From Arctopsyche grandis (taxonomy: Eukaryota; Arthropoda; Insecta; Trichoptera; Hydropsychidae), in NCBI RefSeq assembly GCF_051622035.1, contig NC_135365.1, positions 27,094,001-27,158,000 of the forward strand: 64,000 bases of DNA. The letters are read 5' to 3'. This document shows positions 11,001 through 24,099 of the stretch, piece after piece. Made by a program: the position numbers and the translations under genes. Under the pieces are notes generated by a model. That model did not search any database. It had not been told where the DNA came from and saw only the letters and a list, made by a program, of their open reading frames with translations. Every line of letters starts with the position of its first letter. Position 1 is the first letter of the stretch.

Positions 11001-12984
11001 GACGCTTTACTTTCTACACAGCCTTTTCCTTTCTATTTACAACGCTGAAACAGTGCACGAAACTAAAATGGGACAGTGGAAAGGCGCTCACCACTCCCCC
11101 TGATATTTCCTGTCTTGGAAATTATCTCAACTACATACCTTTCTTATTTCATGTGTATATAAAAGTTTCTAAGAAACAAAAGTTCTGTCGTAACTACATA
11201 TGACAAATATCGTACCCAGAGACTAATCTGCCAAAATATGTATCTCTGCGTGAATGCCCACCGTAAGAAGGGGGAATATGTCTCGTCTCGGCGCATTCCC
11301 GATTTCGTTCCGAGCATAATAATGATGATAATAAATCAGAAAATTTATTATATCGGTCTGCGAAAGGTTAAAAATCGCTCCCTCCTCTCCCCCTTTATTA
11401 ATGAATATTTACGGGCGTGATTGTGCGTCCAATTTCGTATGCAGTCTCAACTGGAATTGGAGACAATAAACCCAATGGCAAACAACTTAATTGATGCAAT
11501 TGTCGGAACGGTCGTCAACCCTGGTCTGACCGAGTGCGTTAATAGCCATCGATAATTATGATGTTTAAGTGTGGCTCACTTCTTCCATGGCTGATTATAT
11601 TCCACCTATCTTATATCAATGAATCTATATATGAAATTTATATTCTGATAAAATTTGTATCGAAAAATGGCATTGATTATGTAAAATATTGTGATTCATG
11701 TTATCCAACCCTTGAATTAACAAAAAAATTTGCTTCCTGCGACTATTTTTTTTTGAAAATAAATATCCATTATTATGAATTAGAATCGTTAATTTTATGT
11801 ACCTCTTTAATAACCTCTCCACTGAGATGGTTGATGTGATGATGCAAATAATCGGAATCGACCCTTTATGGTATTTTATTTTAGGGTCAATTAGATGTAT
11901 AAAATTGTTGTTTTTATTCCTCACGTAAGATCGGATTTTGCACGAAATTGAAGATCACAAACTTTTAGAAGTAAAATAATCAGTTTTGTTTTTTTTTTTA
12001 AATGTATTATTTTTATAAAAATCACTTTCTAACTAAATTTACTAGTTCAAGTGAGTCTAACCTAGTACCAACTGATAGTCGAACTGTATTTCCAGTTGTG
12101 ATATATTTTTACCAGTTTAAATATAATTCGCCATATGAATCGACTTACATAATATATTATATAATACTATATTTATTTATTTTATTTTAACAGGAATACC
12201 AACAGTTCTTAAATCAAAACAGACAAATAATAAATTACATTTCAAAAGACCAATTATAGGTTTCCGCTGGTAGAAATAAAGTAAAGAGTAAATATACTCG
12301 TAGTCACACGTAAAACTTAGAAATTGACATAAGATAAACAGAGAACTTAAATAATTAAATGTAAGTATTAAATTTCACAATTAGTAAGATTATTCGAAAA
12401 ATGTCTACTATTGCTCGCCTTGCTTGTTCATGCGTATTATCAAAAATATGAAGGTTATGGTCAGTCGCTAATTGATTAAAGGTTTTATTTGTATAATATA
12501 CTAGTCAAAATATATTAGAACTGTAAATACACTTCAACTATTAGGTTGGTACCAGGTTATATGGAATTTATTCCAACTAGTTAAAATATATAACAATTAT
12601 AAGACACACTTCATCTGCAACATACAATATACGATGAAATAGCGAATTTTGGATCTGTTCTAATGAAAGTGCATTTGTATGTAATTATAATTCACTCGCT
12701 AAGATGAGTTGACAGGATTGGGAGTATTTATTTTTTAAAGCAACACTAAAACCTGTACTAGACCAAATTGTAAATATGGTAAATTTCATCAAATCGAGAC
12801 CGTTCAAAACACACATTTTTAAAACTTTGCGATTATATGGAAGCTAATTACGAATGTTTGGCGAATGATTATTATTTGCCTTATATGTAGATTTAATCTT
12901 TCCTGTACTGATGGAATTTTAGGATTATCTTGTAAAATAATGATATTTTTGGTACCTTAAATAACTTATTTCACTTTAATTGAT
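11001..12984. other. No gene recognised
   Basis: Long AT-rich stretch. ORFs at 11558-11924 overlap on both strands and lack family features. Confidence 0.4.
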
Positions 12985-13460
12985 TTTGACTGTTAAATGC
13001 TTTTTATTATTATGAAATTATGTTCACAATACATCTTATATCTATTTTAATAGCTACTGATCATTTTCTATTTTACAATTTTAATTTAATTTTGTTAGTA
13101 ACCATAGTATTATATTATTTTAATGTTAATGTACAGCATAATAGTATAAAGAGCTCAAAAACCTATTTACAATTCTTATAATACGTCTACTATATAACAT
13201 TAATTAAAGACTCTCTAAAGTCAACGATCTAAAGCAGTTTGTGTTTAGGTAATCTGTGTTTATACCTGAAGGGTATAGACATTTTGTTTTAATCACCGAG
13301 ACTCTTCACAAGTGTGTTAGTATGGTTATTTATATAAGTTATAAGTTATAACTTATTAGTTATTACTTATTAGTGATTCTGTCATAGAATAATGTAATGT
13401 CTGTAACAAACGGAATATTATTTATGGTATGCAGTTTTTTCAAGTAAGTATATATGGGTG
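12985..13460 (-). mobile_element. Jockey-clade LINE, 3' fragment
   Basis: Matches, in reverse, the 3' end of the Jockey copy at 14879-15618: the last coding part (LKKLHTINNIPFVTDI on the minus strand), the 3' UTR (GAGCTC, AGTAGCTATTAAAATAG) and the TAATAATAAAAAGCATTTAA end. It is 5' truncated at about 13460 and carries an internal TTATAAGT-type expansion at 13335-13370. Confidence 0.8.
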
Positions 13461-13997
13461 GGGTCTGGTTCACTGCATCGAAAGTCGACATCGAAAAGCA
13501 AAGATCGAAAATCGAAAAGAATATATGCATGGTAAACGGTACTATGTATATATAATATATATACGACCCGCTCTTCATATCCGGTCTCCGTGACGAGCCA
13601 GAATGTTAAATTACAGAAAACGCAAATATCGGAAGGCAAAGATCGAAAATCGAAAGCTCTTACGGTACATACTCACTTAATTTGCGCGAGCAGGAACAAG
13701 AGGAACAGGCTTTTCCTCCCGTATTAATGTGCGCGCGCAGAATCATAGTATTATATTATTCTCAAAGAGCTCAAAAACCTATTTACATTCCTTAATGTGC
13801 GCGCGCAGAATACGGGAGGAAAACCCTGTTCCTCTTGTTCCTGTTGTATCCTGCTCGCGCAAATTAAGTGAGTATGTACCGATTACCATGCACCCTTTTT
13901 TTTGATCTTTCGACTTAAGATCTTTCGATTTTCGATCTTTGCCTTCCGATATTTGTGTTTTCTGTAATTTAACATTCTGCCTCGTCACGTAGACCCC
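13461..13997. mobile_element. Palindromic MITE cluster with Jockey scrap at its centre
   Basis: From 13571 a long palindrome runs to 13989, with arms that include CGTGACGAGCCAGAATG and its complement. A 50-bp Jockey 3' UTR fragment (13741-13797, GAGCTCAAAAACC) sits in the middle, flanked on both sides by TTAATGTGCGCGCGCAGAAT. The left part (13461-13560) is half of a related element starting GGGGTCTG. The right end reads CGTCACGTAGACCCC. Compare the clean copy at 43068-43459. Confidence 0.65.
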
Positions 13998-13999
13998 TT

Positions 14000-14805
14000 T
14001 ATTTATTTATTTATTTATTTATATATATTTTAGCTATCAAGCTAATTTAAAAATACATCTTAATTACTTAACTCTAAAATTTATAATTGACTTATATGTA
14101 CTGTCCCTCACAGAGGTGTCTCTTCGCACCTCGCAGGAATGCATCCATGTTTTTAGCAGACCTGACGCACTCAGGGAGGGCATTATACATGAGCACACCC
14201 CTGTGAAAAACACCCCCAGCCGTCTTATTCTTTCTTACTCTACTTACAACTAGTTTGTCCTTATTTCTAGTATAAAAACTATGTTTATCTCTATTCCTTA
14301 TTTTATAATCATCAAAATACTTAGGTAATAACTTGTATTATGTATAATATTGTATAATAACTTGTTATGATCTAACTTATAAACAAAAGACAATGTACTA
14401 ATATTTAGACTAATTCTAATACTCATCCATCCTAATTCATCTAACATACTTCCAATACTCTTAAATCTACTCACATTCAAAATAGCTCTCATAGCTTTAT
14501 TCTGTATTTTTTGCATTTTTTCTAAATCTTGGCCACTAAACAAATTAAGCACAGTGGCACAATAAACCACATGTGGCAAGACAATTGAATTAAACACTAA
14601 AATTTTACTTTTTTTACTTAAAATATTTCTGAATCTACATAATACACCAACTTTTCTAGCCATTTTTTTTATTATATAGTCAGCGTGCATTTTAAAATTT
14701 AGTCCTGAATCTATGTATACACCTAAGTATTTTATATTTTCAACTTTTTCAATTAACTTATCATCAATTCTAATTTCATTCAATATATTCAATATATTCA
14801 TATCA
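14000..14805 (-). pseudogene. LINE reverse transcriptase C-terminus (fragment)
   Basis: The minus-strand frame 14298-14801 encodes the post-RT region of a non-LTR retrotransposon. It has the hallmark VENIKYLGVYIDS, then LVFNSIVLPHVVYC, and LEKMQKIQNKAMRAIL. After a frame break near 14298 the next frame continues with SFYTRNKDKL, GGVFHRGVLMYNALP and a C-terminal DAF..AKRHL, before a 3' AAATAAATAAAT tail at 13998-14020. It is 5' truncated at about 14805. The family is not the Jockey copy next door; it looks CR1-like. Inactive. Confidence 0.75.
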
Positions 14806-14878
14806 TACCTTCACGAACAAGAAAGTCGATTTTTCGACTTTCGATGCGCTGACTGCCACCGATATGGGTGTATTATAA

Positions 14879-15618
14879 TAAAATATTTAGGAGTAACGTT
14901 TGATAAAAGAATGAGATGGGCACCTCACATTGAGGCAGCGAAATGCAAGGCGATGCGGGGTTTATCCTCAATATATCCAATATTTAATCGCCATAGTTCT
15001 TTATCAACGCTAAATAAAATAAAATTATATCGCGCGCTCATATTACCATTATTAACCTATGCTTCACCTGTATGGAATAACGCCTCGAATACTAACCTTT
15101 CCAAGCTCCAAGTAATACAAAATAAATCCCTAAAAATAATTTATAATACACCCATATATACTAACCTGAAAAAACTGCATGCCATATATAATATTCCGTT
15201 TGTTACAGACATTACTAACAAACTAACCAGTATATTCTATGACAGAATCACTAATAACCATACTAACACACTTGTGAAGAGTCTCGGTGATTACAACAAA
15301 ATGTCTATACCCTTCAGGTATAACACACAGATTACCTAAACACAATCTGCTTTAGGTCATCGACTTTAGAGAGTCTTTAATTAATATTATGTATTAGATG
15401 TTTTATGAACATTTATAAGGCTTGTAAATAGGATTTTGAGCTCTTTTTCCTATTATGCTTTAGATTAACATTAGAATAATATAATACTGTGATTAATAAC
15501 CAAATTAAATTAAATTGTAAAATAGAAAATGATCAGTAGATCAGTAGCTATTAAAATAGATATAAGATGTATTGTGAACATAATTTCGTAATAATAAAAA
15601 GCATTTAAAAATCAAAAA
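14879..15618 (+). mobile_element. Jockey-clade LINE, 5' truncated, with exact 17-bp TSD
   Basis: Coding starts mid-frame at KYLGVTFDKRMRW and runs through LILPLLTYASPVWNN, LQVIQNKSLKIIYN and LKKLHAIYNIPFVTDI to a stop at 15339. A ~280-bp 3' UTR and an A-rich end follow. ATATGGGTGTATTATAA occurs at 14862-14878 and again at 15619-15635, an exact 17-bp target-site duplication. The insertion is therefore recent and 5' truncated. The encoded piece is only the C-terminal tail of ORF2 and cannot work alone. Confidence 0.85.
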
Positions 15619-15925
15619 ATATGGGTGTATTATAAATTATTTTTAGGGATATTTCACTTTAATAGTAATCACCACAATTATAAAGAAATTTGTAAAAAAT
15701 TGAAAGCGAACTAAGAAGAGGCTAGTAATAAAAAATTAAACATTTTTTGTTAAATGTTCCCTTTTTTTATCCATGACACTTGCCAACCCTAGTCTCGCTC
15801 AAATAAGGACGTCTAGCAACCCTGCATACAATACACACCCGACACATATATAGAAAAATAATTACCAAAGCACGAGATCGCCAAAAAGCGAACGCAACAG
15901 AAGGCGAAGATTCGCGCCACAGACG

Positions 15926-15981
15926 GGCAGAGACAGAGACAGAGACAGAGAGAGAGACAGAGACAGAGACAGAGACAGAGA
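15926..15981. repeat. (GACAGA)n simple repeat
   Basis: GACAGA/GAGACA hexamer run at the upstream edge of a GC-rich island. Confidence 0.9.
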
Positions 15982-15989
15982 GAACTGGG

Positions 15990-16640
15990 GACGACGACAC
16001 ACACTCGACGAATATGCGCGCGCACCTCATTCATTCAGAGCCCATTCATGACGGCGTGGCGGGGGAGGGGAGGGCGGGGAAAGGGGAAGGGGAGGGGGGG
16101 AGAGTCGCGGGGAAGCGGCGCGGCGTGTGGAGTCGTCAGTGTCGGCGCGGAGTCAGTCGAGTGAAGTCGTGGCCGCGTGTCTTCCCGGCACAGACATGCG
16201 ACCGCGAGTGCACGTTCGCCCCCACCACAGACCGCACAGGCACAGACATCGCGGTACGCACTAGTCACTAGTCACTAGCCACTAGCCACAACTCAGCCAT
16301 CCAAACTAAATTCTCTCACAGAAAACTCAGCATCTGCATCTCTGCATCTCTGCCTCTGCTCTCAATCTCGATCTCTCTGCACGCGTGCGACCTCCCGTTA
16401 CTCGATTTGGTCAGTGTCGTTTGTGTGTGTGTTCGCCGCTCCTCGCTCCATTCATACGTACGGGCGTGGATTTTGAAAGTGAAATCGACGATTCGATCTT
16501 TGCATATATGTATATATGTATGTACAGGGTGTTTGTGTGTTTTGTTTGCGCTATTGCGTCCTCTCGCACTATCTATCTGTCTCTCTCTCTCTCTCTCTGT
16601 GTGTGAATCGGTCGTGTGATGTTGTCGATGTAAACCGGTG
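15990..16640 (+). promoter_or_regulatory. GC-rich island, candidate promoter/5' exon
   Basis: In an otherwise AT-rich region this tract is rich in CpG (GGCGTGGCGGGGGAGG, CGGCGCGGAGTCAGTCGAG). It has initiator-like TCAGT words at 16136-16158 and a CT/GT-rich downstream part. No long ORF with family resemblance is present. It lies about 9 kb upstream of the sprouty coding exon on the same strand. A first non-coding exon there would be consistent with the splice acceptor at 25415, but the link is inference. CAGE or RNA-seq would decide. Confidence 0.35.
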
Positions 16641-16859
16641 TCGAATTCCGCGCGATTCGCAGAATCTCAGAATAAATGGCCTCACCGTTCGTGCTATATG
16701 TGCTATATCGCCCGATGTAGGATTTTTTGTTTGGTTGAAAGTTGACGAAATATTGATATCTGTCCACTTCGATTTGAAGCGATAACTTGTATATAAAATT
16801 TCTGCTTTTTACATCGCAGAATACCGTGCATCGATTCAAGTATTCATCTGTGCTATTCC

Positions 16860-17312
16860 TAAAATGTACAGATTACGCGTAAATTTTGCAGATTTTTTTT
16901 TAATTTTTTCGTATAAAGTGATAAATTACTAAGCGTTATCTTGTTTCTAATCGTTAAATCTACACATTTTTTCATTTGATTATGAATTTCGCAGAAATGT
17001 CTCAAAAAATGTATAAATTAATAGTCTTGTTTGGTGACTTTCTCCATTGAATACTCTAAAATTTAAAACTTCTTTATAAAATGTACAGATTTTCCGTTCT
17101 ATTTATATACCGTTTTTCTTTCAAAAAATCGATAATTTCATTTGATTGTGAAATTTCGCAGAAATGTCTCAACAAATATATAAATTAATGGTCTTGTTCG
17201 CTGACTTTCTCCATTTAATAATTTAAAATTTTAAACTTCTTTATAGAATGTACAGATTTTCCGTTCTATTTATATACCGTTTCTTTCAAAAAATCGATAA
17301 TTTTGCAGAAAT
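16860..17312 (+). repeat. 166-bp tandem duplication
   Basis: CATTTGAT starts units at 16973 and 17139, and TTTCCGTTCT recurs at 17091 and 17258 (166-167 bp). The units are highly similar. A partial third unit (AAATGTACAGATT) precedes them at 16862. Confidence 0.8.
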
Positions 17313-19100
17313 TTCTAGATAGATGTATGAATTGAGTAACTAGTGTGTTGTTTTAGATAATTGTTCGCAATTTAATCGCAGATAGCGCAATGTTCTGCAG
17401 AGTGATTCTCGAATGTTTATACAGTACGAGCGAAAAGAACGCACATCCAGTTCTCACGTTTAAGAATAAAAAAACCGATCAAATCCTAAGACATGTGTTA
17501 ACCATGGGCATATCAAGCGCGACAACCGCCAAATCGTCTCGAGTATTAAATTTACGATCGAAAAAATACACATATATTACTGTTGTAATAATAAATAAAA
17601 CGACTCGCGTGTGAATGTGTGGAACGTGTGATGTGATGTGTCGTTTTTGTAATAAAACGTTTTACTTGCGAGACGTGTGTGCATACGATTTCTTTACAAC
17701 TTCGAATTTGCATACATATGTATGTTTAAAAATACAAATAATAATAATAAAATTGTATGCGCGGGTGACTTGTTTTGTCATACAAGATTTTTATGTTTGG
17801 AAAAAAATAAAATGGAAGACGGAATGAATAAAATACGGTTGTAATGAAAAACGCACGTATGCAATGTTTGTGGATTTTGAAACTTGGCGTTTTTTTTTGT
17901 TTGACGTTTCAAAATTTTTTACCTGTCGGAAGTTGAATTAAAATTCGTTTTGATTGTCGAAAATTCTGTGTGCAACGTTTGAAATTGGAAACCGCATTTT
18001 TTCACGCTAGGCCTTGCAAAAAATTGCATTGATTCTGTCGTCGAAATGAGCAGAGGCGAACTGTGCAAATTCACTCTTTATTTATGCAATCAAATATTTT
18101 AACGATGTGTGAAACGCTGGTGGTATTCTTGAAACTAAATTATTTTTATTTTTGTTTATTTGTAGGATCATATCGGTGGTTAACGTGTCAAGTCTAAAAT
18201 AAGAAAGGAAGTGGAACATTTTTTTATACGTATTCGTAATAAAAAAAACTGGTGATAATTTGATCAAAACAATGTGCTAATTTTTATCTAATAAAAACCA
18301 CAACAATATACAAAAAGTATATTAAAAAAAAACACAAAGTGATAATCAACGTTTTTTATTGTTTACAAAAGTGTACGCTAAGTGAAAAATGAAACCTAGA
18401 AATTCTTAATAAATTCGAGTGAAATATATTTATTTATATAAAATAAATATATATAAAAAAAAACATTCTGAAAACTGTGACTGAAAAATGTGGTCTTATC
18501 GAACTAAATATTGAAAATTCCATTTTTATTATATTTGTAATATATATAAAAATATTTAATTTATATGCAAAGTAATATATTTTTATACGAATTGAGTGCC
18601 AGTGGTGTTCACTGTGAAGCTACCGGGTGGTTCGCAACATACGTTGGATTAATTAGTGATATTAGTATTTTTTAAATGTAAGTTAACAATTTTTTTATTA
18701 TTATTTTTACTGTATGTATATTATATTGCATTATCGCTAAACGAAACCTTTAATACTCAAGAACTCATATACTTCAATACTTACGAACTCCTATATGTAT
18801 GTACATGTACATTTCCCTATGCAAATTTTTCATACAATATACTCGATTTACCGGAAACATTAAATATTGCCCGGGTTGGTGAACTTAGAAAGATAAGAAA
18901 GTAAAAAATTTATCTTCCTAAAAACTCGACAGTTTAAAAGTATAAAATTTGATGTACAATCTGATTGTAAACCAAATTTGATGCTTCTAAATTGAAATTC
19001 GTAAAGCAATCAAAGATTTATCTTTATATTATGAAATATCATTGTTAATCGAGTGTAGTGAATTAGAATACTTCTTAGTAGATTTTCTATATACATACAT
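17313..19100. other. No gene recognised
   Basis: AT-rich. A possible splice donor AAAT|GTAAGT at 18677-18682 follows a less AT-rich segment (18590-18660), but no reading frame supports an exon. Confidence 0.35.
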
Positions 19101-19104
19101 GATT

Positions 19105-19215
19105 TCGGATTTCACAATACATCTTAGGTCTAATCTAATAGTTACTGATCCAGGTATCATGATCTATTTTTCACATTATATTTTAGTATTCATAGTATTA
19201 TCTTATTTTAATGCC
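19105..19215 (-). mobile_element. Old Jockey 3' UTR fragment
   Basis: Diverged match, in reverse, to the Jockey 3' UTR. It shares TTCACAATACATCTTA, TAATAGTTACTGATC and TAGTATTATCTTATTTTAATG with 13020-13135. Confidence 0.55.
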
Positions 19216-20479
19216 AGTGTATACTAATTTAAAACCCAATTTAAATAAGTATACAGCTTATTCCGAATTTTTAGTTGAACCTAACTAAACTACCAAAAAA
19301 CAGTATTTCCATTTTCATTGTAACCTTTTTTAAGTCAACTTTAAAGATTTTTCTGCACAGCAAACTTCAAGAGATCTTTCATAATAACATTAGTATATTC
19401 ACTATAATGAGTGTAAACCGCTGTTTAGTAATTTCATTCGGAATTGCGAAAATAATTGGTTACAACGGAATCTGACGTTTTTCAACTGAGATATAGCAAT
19501 CCTCACTTAACGATCGCTCTTTATACGGAAATTCCCTATAAACTTTACATCACTTTTGCGTTGAGTCATCAAACTGTCGATTTTAATATATGTATATAGT
19601 ACTTTGATTTACACACTAGTCAGTGTATTTAATTGATGTGTATAAATTCTTGAATTTGAGTGGGATTTTCGATTGTTTTGAGTCTTAACTTTGGATTATT
19701 AAAGTTCCATGACTTGTTTAATGGATTGAAGTTTTACTACGTGTTTCGAAATGCAATTCTCTGTCGTTATTACTATCGGAGAGTTTCTAAACTGGCGTTG
19801 AATGGATTGTCGTGTGGGGGATAGAGGAGGCGAAAGGGAGGGGGAGGGAGGGGCGTCTCCTCGGTCGCGTCCCACGGTTTGTTGGTCGGTTGCCCACATT
19901 TCATTCACAGAAACGATGCCGAATCGATTACGCTCCGTTCCATAAGAACCCACACTTCTAGTTTCTATGAATGGCAAAAAACCAGTAGTGTCGTGTCTCT
20001 TGGCCAACGGAAAAAACAGCGCTCTATCAAACGGCTCACGCCGCGGAAACGTGATGTCGAAATTTCTCGTGCTCGTTGTGGTTCCTTTTCTTTTTCATTT
20101 TATTTTTCGTTTTAAATTCAGAACTTGTGGTTTTTTGGTTTCCATTGCACGCGATGTCGCCGTGAAATAGCCCACAACATGCTCTTTTATAAATTCCGAG
20201 TTTTCAAAACTTTATTACATGCATTCGTGGGCTCACATACGGTCCGATCTTTTATTTTTCATTGTTTTAAAACACATCATATCAGATTTTGATATATCGT
20301 AAACGAAACCGAAAGGTTTCAGCTATATTTAATCATATCGTTAAAATCATAAAACTTGATACTGCTATTAAGTAATACTGTTTGAAGTTGCGAACATATG
20401 TACATACATATATCGTTATACTAGATCATAATGATAGATTATAATATACAAATTACTACAATGTTATATGCATATATGT
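19216..20479. other. No gene recognised
   Basis: A G-rich purine tract (GGAGGCGAAAGGGAGGGGGA) lies at 19825-19850. ORFs at 19699-20170 overlap on both strands without family resemblance. Confidence 0.4.
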
Positions 20480-20860
20480 ATTGAACGATGTATGCTGCAT
20501 TAAGTCCAATGCACTCACATTATGGAACATCATATAATCAACATATCGAGGAAAGGTTAGAAACGGTATACGTGGGTGAAAAATATGACAAGGATAGTTG
20601 ATATAGTGGAGAGAGTAAAGAGATTGAAATGGCAATTGGTGGGCTAAGTAGCAAGAAGGTTGGAAGAAAAAAATGCTCGAATGGTACCTGAGAGAAGATT
20701 GAATGGTGTAAGGAATGCCTTTAGTAAGACGGTTGGATGAAATTAGAAAAAAAATATGGGATGAGATGGATGAGAGTTGCTCAAACAGAGACGAATGAGA
20801 GCGGCTTTCATCCTTCAATGGATAATGATGATGGTCAGAGATCGATGGAAAAGTTTCTTG
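20480..20860 (+). pseudogene. RTE-clade LINE 3' end, decayed
   Basis: Frame-broken coding similar to the RTE ORF C-terminus: RKRYTWV-like, then RLKWQLVG, MLEWYLRE-like, and WMRVAQTETNESG. It ends near a GATAATGATGATGG tail. It is clearly homologous to the better copy at 37560-38015. Inactive. Confidence 0.7.
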
Positions 20861-20955
20861 TGTCCACAAAAAATAGTTCACCATTGTTAATTACTATTGT
20901 CTTACATAGCAAGAGGGCAAAAATAAAGGTTGAAAATAGTGAACTTCATTGATGA
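20825..20955. repeat. Fragment of a fold-back repeat
   Basis: Shares CACAAAAAATAGTTCACC, TTAATTACTATTGTC and the ATCGATGGAA context with 46480-46560 and 29010-29050. Probably a MITE fragment. Confidence 0.4.
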
Positions 20956-23900
20956 AATATTGACGATCATTTATGATATATTGGAACTCACAAATATCGA
21001 CAAAAATGTATCGACAGATTATTAATCGAATGTAGTTTTGCAAATATATAAGGATCTTACACCCACGTGTGTAAGACTATAGTACATCACCAGAACTTAC
21101 CAGTATTTTTAGAAAAATCTTTTATCATATATTTTCATCAGCTTTGAGCACTTCTATATGACTTTTATTTTACATTCGATGACTCATTTTTTTTTTCAAC
21201 ATTAAAAAGCGTGCCTCTGTTGTTTTAAATTTATTTACAACTTTTGAATCGCACTGTATCAACATGGGTTCTATTGACAGAAATTCAATTGAATTAACTC
21301 GCTAAATACATATGAATGGACAGAAAACGCGCGTCACTCAAACTGTGGGACCGTTGATAATATCGAATTACAACGAATCTTTTCATTCATTTTTTTTAAT
21401 TATTGTCGAATAGGTCAAATCAATGTTGAAATTATTCGTAGGCGCTCGCTTGGGCTTAGAACGTGTGGTCGTTGCACTCGACTGCTATTTTTAAATTGTG
21501 TGTGTATGTGTGTTATTCTTTTACGTTTCGAAATGCGTAGTATTTAACATAATTTGGTCCCATTTCGTCAGATCACTATCTGTATCTCTCTAAATATAAT
21601 ATGTGTGTGTGTAGTTAATTATTATGGGCATGTGAATGAGTGTCGGGGCTAAACGTATGAATTGAAAACTTCCGGTGAGAGGTGACTCTACCAGTAATAT
21701 ATTAAAGAAATACAATTATCAATTCCATTAGTAGTATGTGCAGTTGGAAATTTCACTGTAAGAAAGTTTAAATTGCGTATAATGTTTGCCAAGATGAAAA
21801 ATGAGTCGACTCGATGTGAACATTCACGAAGAGACTTGTCGGCAGGCAAGCCTCTGGCAATTTGTATGTCGTAGAGTTCGTCAAAAACCATTTTCTTTAT
21901 GTAAATATAAGCCAAACGTTTCCGTTAACAAATTGAGATATATTTAAGTATGTATGTATTGTACATAGAAGCAATAGATGAAGTTTTGCGACGTCGAGAT
22001 TTTGAATGGGTTGAAATGGGTGTATCAATATGATTTCAGAATCTAATTTGATTACATATTTTCGAAATCGCTATCCTATAAAAGACTGGTCTGCAGAAAA
22101 ATCTCTACTTTTACTGAAGTTTCGTCATCTTTTCGGTCGTAACGTTTTTATCTGCGATATATCTATTTGCGATAGTGTATGCTAAATTTCGATCTACCGG
22201 AAACGGCGACCAGTCTTGAATTATTAAAATCGTGTTCGTATTATTATACATTCATAAGATAACAGTTATAACAGTATTACAATAATTTTATGTTTTGTAT
22301 GTATAAATATATGTTGATCAGGATTAATAATACTCGTACGTTTCCTTTCGCGATGTTTGATGTGTGTTAATTTTTTGTGCCGATTTTATATACCCACTTA
22401 TTTCGCATAATGATTTCCGATTCGTTATCATTAGGAGATGATCTATCTCGATTCAACTGGATTTATGTAGTTTTTTGAATACTGAAGAATTTTTATGAAA
22501 TATCTTCCTCATTGATTTTTTTGTGTCGAAATAACTTACATACATTTTTACTACCATGTGATATTTTTTGGTATTCTCTTTTTATTAAAAATTAATATTA
22601 TACATATATGTATGTATATAAAAACCTCAAAAATAAACTTTATAGCCAATAGTCAAACACACACACAATCGATACCATTCTTTAAATTAGTATAAAAATA
22701 AAATAAACTATCAAAACAGTTTCAGAAGCTGGCGCTCGGGCGCCAAACCGCTTCAGCACTGTTCAAACTTTTTCCGCGAAATAACATTTTTTTTCTTAAA
22801 CAAATATATTTTTTCCCTGTAACTATTTTCGCACACGCTATCGGTCACTTCCGCATTTTTAACCGCTCTCTAACTAGTAAATACGATTTGCGTATCGTTT
22901 AGCAATATTGCGAAGGTCATTCGTTTCTCATACGTTTTAGTAACCAATGATAAGCCCATTTTTTTGCCACCTCTTCGCAATCTGTTCGTGTATCACACCG
23001 AAATGTGTCATTAGTTAACACACTTCACGTATCGTCGTCTTTGCACTCGGAATTTTAAACATTTTGCATTGTCAAGATTGTGTTTTATCGATAGCGGATG
23101 GACGCTTGTCAATTATTATTTTTATTCCTTTTTTTATATACATATATATTATTATTTCGGCGAGGAAAAAAATGTGCATCTCATTGACATTGAAACGTGT
23201 TAATGTGCCGCGTCCTTGTCCGGTCACTTTTATACGCTTATTCTCAATGCAATTTTTACGGTTATTATAATTATGCAATTTATGCTAATTTTCTACTTCG
23301 CTATGTTTTGAAAAGGTGCTGTCTATTTTAGAGGTGTGTTAGTTTTAAAATTTCCAATAATTTACCATTTAAAGTTATAATTTGAACGTTACATAATACA
23401 TCTGATTTTTTATGGTACTTTGATCTGTAGATATAATTAACGTATTTTATTGATATGTAAAATATATATGCAATGAAATTCAAGTGTTTGGTTATTGATA
23501 ATCGGTATAATAACTTCCATGGTTTATAAGTCGTGTTTTATTTTTGAAATGCCAGTCGGATTTACCATAAATTACTGGCTAGTGTTGTGAGTAGATACTC
23601 ACATGTTGACTATGAAGCTACCAAATGCTATGTAAATACATGGATCAATAATCGAAAACATTGTAATATGTACATATGTATAAGGCCTCGAGCCAAATCT
23701 CGTTCTATATTTTTATTTTGTCAATCGGAAGTGTTTATATTCATAAATTCAACTACTTATTTGGTTTGCTAAAACGCGTTTATCCCAGTGTGAATTTCAT
23801 TTACAAACATAGCTAAAAAAAACATTATTTGCATTTATGTAGGTTTATTCCTTGTGTCATCCATGAATTAAGTCATCCAACCTCGAACCAACTTTCCAAT

Positions 23901-24099
23901 TGCTTATTTGTTTTATCCGACGTTGAAATTTGACTTTTTCAGTACAAATCTAATAGATTTGCATCTAGGCATTCGCTCATTACTATATATTTCAACACTT
24001 GACGATACAAACACGTCACAGACCTAGTGTGGCACCCTTTCATTCAACGCCATTCATTTTGAAGGATCGCGAACAGACCGAACAACCGATCTTGTTGGT
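20956..24099. other. No gene recognised
   Basis: About 3.1 kb of AT-rich DNA without a supportable gene. A segment near 21965-22010 (GAAGCAATAGATGAAGTTTTG) resembles 53295-53345, an unclassified interspersed repeat. A GC hairpin GGCGCTCGGGCGCC lies at 22731-22744. Confidence 0.4.
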
